Below are positions 11,561 to 22,404 of a stretch of DNA of 64,000 nt, one piece after another. The first letter of the stretch is position 1, and each line of letters begins with the position of its first letter. The position numbers were made by a program, and so were the translations under genes. Source of the DNA: Datisca glomerata (Eukaryota > Streptophyta > Magnoliopsida > Cucurbitales > Datiscaceae); assembly GCA_003255025.1 (NCBI GenBank), contig QANY01013855.1:62001-126000 (forward strand). The letters run 5' to 3'. The notes beneath the pieces were generated by a model that ran no database searches, was not told the DNA's origin, and saw only the letters and a program-made list of their open reading frames with translations.

Positions 11561-13795
11561 ATAACATATAAATTATAGGTTTTATTTAATCTAAAATGCA
11601 TACAACACTGTCACTGAAAAGTTAAGAGAAAAAAACATTTCATCTGTTAGAGAGTATTAACCCATATATGCTTTGTCTCGACGTACATGATAAATCTAAT
11701 CACACTTATGACCTAACAATATTGTATATAACACATGATTTCACTCATACACTTCATAATTTAAACTTCATTCTTTTTTTAAATCACTTCCATAAACTAA
11801 GGTGATACCATATAAACTATAAACTCATAATAACTCACAGGGTTGCGTATTGCATTACTAGATAATATTTGATAAACACACTTATATATTTTTAGAATAA
11901 TTTTAAAGTAACTAAATAATTGATTAAATTTTAAATGATCAAATGATGTTTCACTCACTTATAAATTAATATTTTTCATACTCATGAAAATATTTTAAAA
12001 CATAAATTTATAAATGAGTGACACATCACTTGATTACTTAACACTTGATCAATTATTTAATCGTCGGTGTAGAATTACTCATATATTGAAATGATAATCT
12101 CTATATATAGTACTTAAGGTAAAATTATCTCACTAGAGGATGGTCTTTTTTTTTCAGATTATTGTCATTGGAAAGGGTTGATAAGGTGAACTAGAATAAA
12201 CTCAAATTTAGCTAAATTAGAATAAAACTCAAAAGTAAATGACGTGATTATTCATTCTGATTATGGTGGTAGTCATAATCAAATACCTGTACGTCAATAT
12301 GATTTATTTGGTCACAAAGTTAGAGCTAATCCAACAGAGTTTCTTCAATTCTATTATTGGTGCTTTGCCTTTCCTCAATCAAATCACACCATCTCTTCAT
12401 CATCATCTAAAATGAGCTGTTCCTGTCACGTCATTGCGAGGACACTAAGAGGAAAAAAGAAGAAGAGAAAGCTAAGAAAATAGTAAATAATAAATTTAGT
12501 GTGTTTGATCTTTGTGTGACATTGTTTTTCTAATGGTGCACCAAACTCCGGCGTTATTCCTTAAGCCTAGACATCATCGAACGGTTCCCCACCTCTTCTT
12601 CTCTGAAATGTCATAGTCTAGTTGGCAACCAAACTTGGATGAATATGATTATGTTGTTAAGGCCGAATTTTCCTAAAATAATGAACAGATTATTTCAGTT
12701 CCATACATATTTTGATTAATTATTTACATAAAAGTTCATACATTTATTCTAATTCCTTTTGCAAGGATTTGCAATTAATTAGTTTCGCGAAGAGTTTCAA
12801 GATTTGTCTTTTCACCATTGTGTTTTAAGTACGCGGATCTATGATTACCAGAATACATCAAATCCTTAAATTCAACGGGGGATGAGACTCATTACCGACG
12901 TTATTCCTTGTTCTACGGAAAAAGAAAATTGCTCTCTTATCTTAAGGTTAATATCGTATGTCATAATATAATTTTATTTGTTTTTTTTCAAAGGAATTGA
13001 ATGGCCAATTTTTTTTACAGAACTGTCATGGGAGTCTCTTTCCCAAAGTAGTTAGCTGAAAACAAAAATGTCTTTAATTTCATTGCACTCAATTTTTTTA
13101 TTAGTAGGGTAGGAGAGTAAAATAATATTTCATTGATTGGGGACAAAATCAGAAAAGTCGAAAAGATCCTTGATGTATGATCCTTTAAGACATGTTTAAG
13201 CAAATTAAATCAAACTTTTAATAATTAACAAGCATCCAATGAGATCATCTTAAGCTATGGCTCGTGGTTTACAAATCAACAAGCTAATTAGAAGCTACGT
13301 GGAACAATATTGTCCATCACTGACAATTGCTAACCAAAATGAGGGTTAAATTGGTTAATTAATGATCTTATCTTCCTTTCCAGCTGCTTGGCATTTCTAG
13401 TTCTATGATAAAGCCAAAGTTAAACATCTGTATCTTTCTTTTTTTAGGTACAATATTCCCTCTTTTGTATCTAATTATGAGCTAAAGAAATAGGAAAATA
13501 GGTAATTAATGGATTAAATTTCTTCTCCTTCTTTTTTCTTGGCTTTCATCCGCATGTTTCTATAATAGCAAGAGGAATATTTTAATTATCTCATAGGTAA
13601 GCCACATTGTTGAGCACTAAGTTTTGATAAAGATGCTGAAAGCATTTCCCAATACGTGTTCAAAATTGCCCATCGTTTTCTTTTGTTTTATTATTTCTTT
13701 TATTATTCAGAAATATTTTAATTTGATCATCCAAATCTCAAGATTCTGGCTATTCTAATGCAACTATAGTTTTGTTTCGAGTAAGGATGGGTGTC
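11561..13795. other. Intergenic, AT-rich; no supported gene
   Basis: No element with ends or conserved domain is visible. One open stretch on the plus strand (12244-12483, 79 codons, lysine-rich end) has no features I recognise. It lies in otherwise non-coding sequence, so I do not call it a gene. The rest is AT-rich single-copy-looking DNA. Confidence 0.35.
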
Positions 13796-14530
13796 GAGTT
13801 AGATGTGCGATCAAAGTCTCACAATGAATAACGGTGGGGAATATTATGAATTTATAAGTACGGATAATATTTCTATTGATTTGAGATCTTTTAGGGAGAG
13901 CATAACGGTAAAGTAGAGTGGACCTAGTCCAAAGAGGACAAAATCATACCAATAGAGGGCTATATGGGTCCATTGTACGTTCCTATAATTGGTATCAAAG
14001 TCATGTCACAGACTTAGTCTTGTGGATGAAATCTTAAGATATTTGGTGGACTTGCTATAGATCTGTGTTTAAGCTCAATGTAATGTTGCTTCATCTAAGG
14101 CGTGTCTCTTAACGTAGTAGAGAGGAGTTGACCTGGATATAGCAAGCTCTCGTGGCTAGCGATTTTCAAGAGCTTCACATAAGGTATGCGGCCCAACACA
14201 ATAGAGAGGAGTTTACCACAATGGAGCATGGGTCCTTCCTAGTGAAGAAGACGAACAGATGGATGATCGTTTGATGGGAGACTCGAGCCATGACGAATGT
14301 TGTGGTCCTTTGTTCGATGGAATGGTTGTTAGGTGTTCAACCAAAAAGTCTTATATTGGCTAGATTTGTGAACAATACCTAATACCTCTATCGGTATGAG
14401 ACTTTTTAAGTAGAGTATAAAAGTAAATACGTGCGGCCCTATGCCCAAAGTTCATGCCAATATAAAGATGTATGCGAGTCCCTATTCTTACAGTCTAGAG
14501 TTTCTATGTCTATTTAATCTCTTAAAAGTC
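13796..14530 (+). mobile_element. TRIM-like miniature LTR retrotransposon
   Basis: A left LTR-like unit (about 13796-13987) ends just before TGGTATCAAAGTCATG at 13990, a close match to the plant initiator-Met tRNA primer site. A diverged second LTR-like unit starts with TGTTAGGTGTTCAACC at 14337. The two share TTAG-x-TGT at the start, a GAG-x-CTTTT block, a GG-x-CCTA block with CCAAAG, and an ATACCAATA/ATGCCAATA block in the same order. The internal part is only about 340 bases and has no gag or pol. Size and structure fit a TRIM. The right edge is approximate. Confidence 0.6.
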
Positions 14531-15951
14531 ATGCGTCTTGTTATCATAGATTTCTCTACACGAGTTACAAAAAATTATTGACTTAACACATAAGTTTAAA
14601 TAACCTCAAAAAAATTGTTTGCATTTTAAGTATATTCAAACTTAGGATCTAGACTTTCATCGTTTAGGCTAATCCTAGTTAGGGGTTGAGTATATGATTT
14701 TTGGATGTAGTTATAGCACAGTTATTTGTGGATAAAAAGGACTTCGATTTTCACAGTTTATGCCTAATGTGCGTCAGTCCGATGTAGTTGGTCTTGTTAT
14801 AGAAACAAATAATTATCTCTAATAGACAAAACGAAATTGACAAGTTGTTTGAGTTTATCTGTTCTTTTAGATAATGCTTAGATAATGAGTTAGAATCATT
14901 TTTAACTCTGTATTTAAATAGTAACTTACATTGACAAAAGAATAAACAATAATGTCAGAATATCTATTTTTAAACAAGGAGATAAAACTTAATCAGATGG
15001 TTAATTTGATGAAAGCATTCATATTTTATTATTAAAAAGTAAAACTTATATGTCACTTTTTCTAATTTTTCCGTGCTTTATTCAATTATCAATCTAAATG
15101 ATAGTGTCCCTTTGCAAATGTCGTAAGCTTTGTAAAAGGTATCACACCAACCTCTCTTCAAAATATTAACAAATGGGTTTCTAGCAGAAAAAAAAATGAG
15201 TCTTCTACTTTTTAATTCGATTTCTTATGCATATAAAAAATTATTAAGACCGGTTAAAAAGTTAACTAAATAATTAATCGAGTAGACTTCTTTGTCTTTT
15301 TAATTCCATAGCGTCATGTATGCTGATGCCAAACTTAATCAGAGATGTATTTCTCAAATCCCAAATGTTTATGTAACTTTATGCGTAACATTATTTATTA
15401 TTTCAATCAAATAAATAAATGGTGACCCACCTGATCATAATTTTTTAGAATCAGCTTGAACATTTCTTGCATGTTCGCCACTTCAACTGAAAATGACCAA
15501 CGCAATCGTTAAGCTTACCATTAACCTCGTTAATCTGAAATCAGCATCATTAAAAAAACAATCGTAATAACTTTTAAAAAAATAATCTCACATCAATTAA
15601 AAATACATTTTAAGTTAAAAATATAATTTTAGAACAATCTTAAATTATAATCTAAGTTTTGAGTATAAGTTAAGTCTCAAAACGTTAATATAGTATTAGA
15701 ACTAACTAGAATACGAGTCAGCTCATATTACATTTCTACTAATAAAGATCAAGTAAATAAACACACATGGACTGACAATACCCTCAACTCATACAAATGA
15801 GGATCTATATATATAATTTTTTAGTACAATTAAGGCCTCAAGATTTTAACAATTTTTTATGTTCTCGATCAAAAGTCAATTATAATTCTTATTTGATTCA
15901 AGGGACAAATCTAGACCATGCTTTGTAATCCACAAACCTAAACTTCACGAT
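14531..15951. other. Intergenic, AT-rich; nothing recognised
   Basis: AT-rich DNA without a long frame, RNA gene or paired repeat that I could identify. Confidence 0.35.
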
Positions 15952-16260
15952 TGTTAAGGTGCGACTCATAGAGTGTAAGTGAGCTCAGTGTTAAAAGTGT
16001 GCGATGATTAATGTAAGTGTGTAAAGAGTGGTTTGACAGTTAGCCTTAAACTATCAAAACCGTGTATCAGTTAGGGTAGTTAAGCTTCAGTGTTGTACTT
16101 AGCTTTCTCAAGCTTCTTGATTGAAGGTATTAACGATTGTACTTATTGCTCTCCTATTAATACAAGCGAAGGGACTGCTCGAAACTCTTTATGATGAGCT
16201 CCATCTATTCCTCAAACTTCTTTCTTCACTCTTCTCTTATCTTGCTGTCAAACTATTTCA
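15952..16260 (+). repeat. 5' LTR of copia element C
   Basis: The LTR runs from TGTTAAGGTGCG to a TATTTCA end directly before the primer-binding site, giving about 309 bp, a usual length for small plant copia LTRs. I found no 3' partner in the window. Confidence 0.65.
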
Positions 16261-16273
16261 TGGTATCAAAGCT
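16261..16273 (+). other. Primer-binding site, copia element C
   Basis: TGGTATCAAAGCT follows the LTR end directly and differs by one base from the common plant copia primer site TGGTATCAGAGC, which pairs with the 3' end of initiator tRNA-Met. Confidence 0.8.
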
Positions 16274-16283
16274 AAGGACTAAA

Positions 16284-17195
16284 TGTCAATGGCAAATCTT
16301 AGGAATACAGAAACCAACACAACTACAACAAGGAATGCTACTTCTTTGATAACCCCGAGTGGAGTTATTGGCAACATTCTTAGTAGTTCAATGTTCATCA
16401 AGCTTGACAGGAACAATTATGTGATTTGGAAATTATAAGTTACACCAGCAATTATCGGACATGAACTCGATGACATTGTATTTGATGGATCACGAAAGCT
16501 AGATAAGAAGCTAGCAAATGGGAAACTAGATTAGAAAATATCAACTTTTTCTAAGCTGGCTGCGAGCTTCCATGACATAAGTAGTTCTTGCATCTGTTGC
16601 ACAGTATAAATCTTCAATAAATGTTTGGAGAAGCCTGAAGTAAAGTTTTACTAGTCAATCCAGGGTAAGGATCATGCATCTAAGAAATTCACTGCAAAAC
16701 ACAACAAAGGGCAATGACTTATTTACAGAATATTATGATAGGATGATGGGGTTTTCATATAGTTTGGGTGATGCATGCAGGTTATAAATGATCAAGATCT
16801 CGTGATGTATATTATGAATAGTCTAGGGTCAGAGTTTGATCCAGTTTTTTTAATATTACCTCAAGAGTTGATGAAATTACTATGGAGGAGATGAAGGCTC
16901 TACTTCTCTATCATGAGAGCAAATTGGAGAAGCAATTGGCTTTGAATGAATATACCTTGAAAATGAGTGCCAACACCATATCAGATATTGGAAATTTCAA
17001 AAGAAACGTCACTGGTGGTTCTGGTTTTTCAAATTTTAGAAGAGGTCAAGGAAAGAACTTTCAAAATAGAGGCTACACACAAGGTTTTAGAGGAGGTATG
17101 AATGGAAGAATGAGAGGAAGGTCAGGTGGCTTTCCAAAGATTATTTGTCGAGTTTGTGGCAAACATGGGCATTCTGCTAAAGGTTTGCTATTATA
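16284..17195 (+). pseudogene. Copia element C Gag (UBN2 type with zinc knuckle)
   Basis: The first ATG after the primer site (16284) starts a copia Gag. Near the start is FIKLDRNNYVIWK, the usual N-terminal block. The middle has LFTEYYDRMM and DLVMYIMNSLGSEFD. The end (16882-17196) has an Arg/Gly-rich stretch and the zinc knuckle C-R-V-C-G-K-H-G-H-S. The knuckle continues into a C in another frame, so its last ligand is shifted out. Internal stops (for example after IWKL) and frameshifts show decay. In active copies Gag forms the virus-like particle. Confidence 0.85.
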
Positions 17196-18573
17196 GGTAT
17201 GAAAAGGGGAAACATGATCAGAATCACTCTCAATGACAGAATATCAACCTTACTCAGAATATGTTTTCTCAGAATCCTTCTGCATTTATGGTTTCACACT
17301 CTTCTTATATTGCCTCTCTAGATTCTGTTTGTGACCAAGCTTGGTATGCAGACAATGCTGCTACAAATCATGTTATATCAAACTTGAGAAACTTGGGTTT
17401 TTCTCAAGATTATAATGGTCTAGAAAAGCTAGCAGTTAGGAATGGTAAATGTTTAAATATTATACACATTGGTTCAACACTTTTACCTGCACAACCATTT
17501 TCTTTAAAACTAACTTCATTACTAAAAGGTACTTGATATAAAAAAGAACCTAGTCAGTATCTCTAAACTAATTAGATATAACCATGTTTTTGTTGAATTT
17601 CGTGTTAATGTTTGTTTTGTTTAAGGATAAGGCCTCGAGAGTGCTTCTTCCTGAATGGATCCTTAGAGATGGGCTCTATCTTCTCACCTATCTTCATTCG
17701 TAGTTCAGAATGTTGTTCTATTCAATGCAGCTTCTCATAGATATGTTCAAAATACCTCTGTAAATTTTAGTCCTGATACGAATAGCCTTTGTAATCAAGT
17801 TTCTAATATGACTAATAAAAGAATTTCTTTTCCTGCATCTTGCAATGTCTCAACTTGTAATTCATTTTCTGATTCATCTTTGAATAAAACATGCAGCATA
17901 TCTACTACCTCAAATTGTGAAACCTGACATAGGAGACTAGGTCACCTTACATAAATTGTATTAAATTCTGGTAACATCAAAATAGTTAAAAACACCAAAA
18001 CTTCTTTCTGTCTATCCTGCCAAAAGGGTAAAAACCACACACTTTCCTTTAGTGTCTCAAAAACTATCACAAATCAACCTTTAAAATTGATATATACTCA
18101 TGTTTTGGACCCTTCACCATTTGCTTCTAGGGAAGGTTTTAGGTATTTTTATGTGTCTTCTGGATGATTACAGTAGATTCTCATGGATGTTTCCTTTGAA
18201 ACTCAAATATGAAGTTTATCAGATTTTTGGCATCTTCAAAAAACTTATAGAGAATCAATTTGACAAAAGGATAAAGGTCCTTCAATCAGATTTAGGTGGG
18301 GAATTTAAGAGCCTAACACATAATCTTGAATAAAATGGCATAGCTTTTAGGCATATATGTCCCTGTGTACATCAACAAAATGGAAAAATTGAAAGAAAAC
18401 ATAGGCATGTTGTAGAAACTGGTCTAACTTTTCTTGCTTAGTCCCAAATGCGCTCACTTACTAGTGGATGCTTTCCAAACTGTTGTTTTTCTTATAAACA
18501 TGATTCTCGCACCTGTGCTAAACATGATTTCACCATTTGAGAGGCCATTTGACAAAATACCAGAATATAATGC
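17196..18573 (+). pseudogene. Copia element C Pol: protease and integrase part
   Basis: The protease is at 17261-17536. Its active site reads WYADNAATNHV where copia proteases have W-x-x-D-S-G-A-T-x-H, so Ser-Gly have become Asn-Ala. A pre-integrase region with His/Cys remnants follows near 17930-18030, then the integrase core at 18100-18430 with LDDYSRFSWMFPL, LQSDLGGEFK (second Asp present) and NGKIERKHRHVVE (Glu present). The frame breaks at 18333 and again past 18430. The element stops near 18573, before any RT. Its 3' half is missing here. Confidence 0.8.
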
Positions 18574-19270
18574 CTGCATATGAATAGTTAGTTAATGGTA
18601 TGTTTACCAAATTCTGGATTTCAGGATTTGTATTTAAGATTTTAAATTTTGTTCACTAATTGTCAAGATTCATGATTTGGATTCAAGTATTTGTGTTTAC
18701 TAATTTATGGATTCTGGACTTAGATTAAGTTCAATATATGATTTTACAATATTTTCCTTTAATGAAAGATGTTATTGTTTGCGGCACATGTTAATATTAA
18801 ACATTACTTTTTTCTAGTAAAAAAATAAAATTATATATCACATAAATAAATATATTAAAAAAATTATATTTAGAATTAAATATTATTAGATAAAATCAAA
18901 GTGAAAATTATAATAAAAATTATAATTATAATTAAATAGTTATACAAATACATTGAAAATTATTTTTTGTAATAAAAATGAAAGTAATTAAAATTTAAAA
19001 GATTGTTGACTAAAGCAAAAATTGTAATTTTGCTTGAAGATGCTATGCAATTTTTTTATTTATTAGAAACTTTTTATTCTTTTCATTCCAAATACAGATA
19101 TGAGCCTAATCTCGTATTTCGAATGAAAGTTTCCAATGCGGATATGAAAATCTATTTGTTGAAGTCGATTTGCGCAACAATACACGTGTTCGGCGATATT
19201 GACTGGAAACTTCCACACCACAAGCAAACAAACTCAGAGAATGAGGCTAATCAGTGGTGGTAACCTCGCC
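18574..19270. other. AT-rich insertion or intergenic stretch; possible MITE
   Basis: The sequence abruptly becomes AT-rich after the integrase relic. A frame at 19003-19263 (86 codons) has no domain I recognise. Wording like GGTATGTTTACCAAATTC on the left and CACCACAAGCAAACAAAC on the right could be decayed ends of a MITE, but I cannot pair them convincingly. Confidence 0.3.
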
Positions 19271-19860
19271 TAAGGGTGATGCTTTAGTCAGAAGTCTAGT
19301 ACTATTTGGACAGAGGTTCTTTATATTGATTTTCACCTACCTTCTCCTCGGGTACGATGGGGTATTTATACTTGAGGTCCGATGGAGGTGAGGCATGTAG
19401 AAGAAGATTGGGTGATGAGATGTATGGCTCCTATTGAAGGGTAGGGGAGACATTTAATGCCCTCGTCCCCCCGAGCAGGCATAAAGATAAGAGGCATTCA
19501 AAATGATGTTCCCGGAGTTGAAATTAATAGAGGTGAGGTGATAAAATGATGGCTGATCTGACACGCCATAATGGTGATTGGACCCACTTGGGTACTCGAC
19601 CCAATAAGGAGAGGCCACGTTGATGTTTACTTTCGGCGGGTAATGATGGTGGTGACGTAACAGATCCCCCGACCTCTTCGCCTAATCTCCTTAGCCTTAC
19701 TGTTATTCTTAGCTCTGGTTCGTGTAACCCAACCAATGTTGGGGTAATGAGGGCAAGTTGATTTATCCACATCCTTCGTGTGGCAGAGCTCTGATGCCTC
19801 GTTGTAGTCTTATTGTATTCAGGCATGTGTCATCATCCTATTGGACGCTAGAAAATGTCG
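19271..19860 (-). repeat. Partial LTR-like sequence (probably Ty3/gypsy)
   Basis: This GC-richer stretch has, on the minus strand, a TATAAATACCCC promoter box near 19356-19368 followed by LTR-like leader wording. It has no coding potential with recognisable domains. Both ends look truncated. Composition and the box are the only evidence, so the class is tentative. Confidence 0.35.
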
Positions 19861-19939
19861 ATAACACCATTGATCAACGGATTATAAATGCGATAAAATG
19901 ATAGACCCCACAAAAATCTCTAAATTTTTATTTTGGTAA

Positions 19940-20332
19940 TATTAATAGTACTCCCGTAGCCACTGGTTCATCACCAAAATAGGGATGAACAGAGGCCAAT
20001 GGTAGCCCGAACTCCCCATGCAATCCATGCACGAGACCTTTTTTTTCACTTCTCCCTTGCTGGAATGTCACGGAACTCTTCTTACTCTTTGCTCCACGTG
20101 TTGTGACACCTCAACATTTAATCATGTTCTCAATCATTAGCTCAACAATCTACATTCTCTTTTCTCTTTCCTCTAACTATTATTATTCCTTTGTTGTACG
20201 TCTGTCGCAACAGTTCTTTTATTCTTCCTTATATGAGCAATGGCTCAATCTTTGTAATTTTCAATATGAATTCTCTAGTCAATAATCAATAGAAAGGAAA
20301 ATTCATCTTTATCTTGCTGTTTAAGAAATCCA
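19940..20332 (+). repeat. 5' LTR of copia element D
   Basis: It aligns along its length with 33662-34062: AGTACTCCC near the start, the CAATCCATGCACGAGACC block, CTTTGCTCCACGTGTTG and the TAAGAAATCCA end. The start is TATTAATAG where the 3' copy has TGTTAACAG; the two differences are G-to-A and C-to-T transitions typical of methyl-C decay. Confidence 0.85.
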
Positions 20333-20335
20333 ACT

Positions 20336-20346
20336 TGGTGTCAGAG
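20336..20346 (+). other. Primer-binding site, copia element D
   Basis: TGGTGTCAGAG lies four bases after the LTR end and is one base from TGGTATCAGAG, the usual plant copia site for initiator tRNA-Met. Confidence 0.75.
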
Positions 20347-20390
20347 TTAACTAGCTCGCTCCGGCACATTCCTGCAAAATCTCTCAAAGC

Positions 20391-21040
20391 ATGTCGACTT
20401 CTTCAGCAACCATTATCACAGCAAATGTAGCTGCAAACGAAAATGTTAATGCGACTGCTAACCAAAATATGAATCAAGTTCCTACTAGTGTAAATCAGGT
20501 TCCCAATAAAAATCTCAATTTTGTTTCAGTTCCTACCTTCTCAAATCTTCTACCAAACAACATGATAATAGTATCTATCCGTCTAGATAAGAACAATTAT
20601 GTATTCTGGAAGTCCCAAATATTATCAATAGTGAGAGCCTATGACCTTGAAAATTATCTTTTCGGTTTACTCCCAATACCTGATGAATTTATTCCCAACC
20701 CTTTTCCCACACTGAAGCCATTCATCTTTAGCATTCCCCATTTATTTTAAACCCTGACTATGTTGTTTGGAGATGTACTGACCAATATTTAATAAGTCAG
20801 TTGCTTTCCTCCATAATTGAGGCCATGTTTGGCCATGTTGTTCGCTGCACTACTTCTCATGAGGTCGGGAACACTCTTGAACAAAGCTTTACTTCTCAAT
20901 CTAAGCCTTGAACTCTCCATCTTCGGTTTTCGCTGTAAATAATCAAGAAAGATCGATGAGTGTTAATGACTACATTCTCAAGATGAAATAAATTGCTGGC
21001 AGTCTCTCATCTTTTGGCCAGAACATCACTAATGAAGAAA
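20391..21040 (+). pseudogene. Copia element D Gag N-terminal part
   Basis: ATG at 20391 follows the primer site. An Asn/Ala-rich leader precedes IRLDKNNYVFWKSQI, the copia Gag block, then DYVVWRCTDQYL and LISQLLSSI after a frame change at 20750, and SVNDYILKMK near 20960. The wording differs clearly from element C's Gag, so D is a distinct family at this end. At about 21045 the sequence switches to element-C-like Gag, so the original D zinc knuckle is absent. Confidence 0.8.
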
Positions 21041-21044
21041 TTTG

Positions 21045-22404
21045 ATCGGTACGTCAATGGTGGTTCTGGTTTTTCAAATTTTAGTAGAAGTCAAGGAAAG
21101 AACTTTCAAAATAGATGTTACACACAAGGTTTTTAGAGAAGGTATGAATGGAAGAATGAGAGGAAGGTCAGGTGGCTATTCAAAGATTATTTGCCGAGTT
21201 TGTGGAAAACATGGGCATTCTGCTAAAGGTTTGCTATTATAGGTATGAAAAGGGGCAACATGATCAGAATCACTCTCAAGGGAAGAATATCAACCTCACT
21301 CGGAAAAATGGGTTTTCTCAGAATCCTTCTACCTTTATGGTTTCACAAATCATGTTATATCAAACTTGAGAAACTTGGGTTTTCTCAAGATTATAATGGT
21401 CCAGAAAAGCTAGCAGTTGGGAATGGTAAAAGTTTAAATATTATACACATTGGTTCAACACTTTTACATGTACAACCATTTTCTTTAAAACTAAATTCAT
21501 CGCTAAGAGGTACTTGATATAAAAAAGAACCTAGTTAGTATCTCTAAACTAATTAGATATAACCATGTTTTTGTTGATGTTTGTTTTGTTAAGGATAAGG
21601 CATCACAAGTACTTCTCCTTCAATGGATCCTTAGAGATGGGCTTTATTTTCTCACATATCCTCATTCATAGTTCAGAATGTTGTTCTATTCAATGCAGCT
21701 TCTCATAGATATGTTCAAAATACCTCTGTAAATTGTAGTCTTACTGATATGAATAGCCTTTGTAATCAAGTTTCTGATATGACTAATAAGACAATTTCTT
21801 CTTCTGCATCTTGCAATGTCGCAACTTGTAATTCATTTTCTGATTCATCTTTGAATAAAACATGCAGCATATCCACCTCAAATTGTTAAACCTGGCATAT
21901 GAGACTAAGTCACCTTACACAAACTGTATTAAATTATGGTAATATCAAAATAGTTAAAACACCCAAACTTCTTTATGTGCATCCTGCTAAAAGGGTAAAA
22001 ACCACACACTTCCATTTACTGTCACAAAAACTATCACAAAGCAACCTTTAAAACTGATATTGTTTTGGACCCTTCACCATTTGCTTCTAGGGAAGGTTTT
22101 AGGTATTTTTATGGGTTTTTTGGATGACTATAATAGATTCTTATGGATATTTCCTTTGAAACTCAAATATGAAGTTTATGAGATTTTTGGCATCTTTAAA
22201 AAATTTGTAGAGAATCAATTTGACAAAAGGATAAAGGCCCTTCAATCATATTTAGGTGGGGAATTTAGGAGCCTAACACATTATCTTGAATAAAATGGCA
22301 TATCTTTTAGGTATCTATGTCCTTATGTACATCAACAAAATGGGAAAATTGAAAGAAAACATATGCATGTTGTGGAAACTGGTTTAACTTTTCTTGCTCA
22401 GTCC
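21045..22404 (+). pseudogene. Second copy of element C gag-end/protease/integrase segment
   Basis: The segment is closely similar to 17005-18440. It starts at the Gly-rich end of Gag (zinc knuckle wording at 21190-21235) and runs through protease and the integrase core (22060-22293, LDDYNRF and LGGEFRS) to the same QQNGKIERKH block. Compared with element C it has a 67-bp deletion in the protease (around 21343) that removes the whole active site, and the second integrase Asp is changed (LQSYLGGEF in place of LQSDLGGEF). It joins element D Gag on the left and copia E on the right. Confidence 0.8.

Noticed and set aside
12244..12483. 79-codon frame
   Set aside because: No domain, no leader or promoter signal; a lysine-rich end from A-rich DNA.
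19003..19263. 86-codon frame
   Set aside because: No known domain; lies in AT-rich sequence that may be a MITE.
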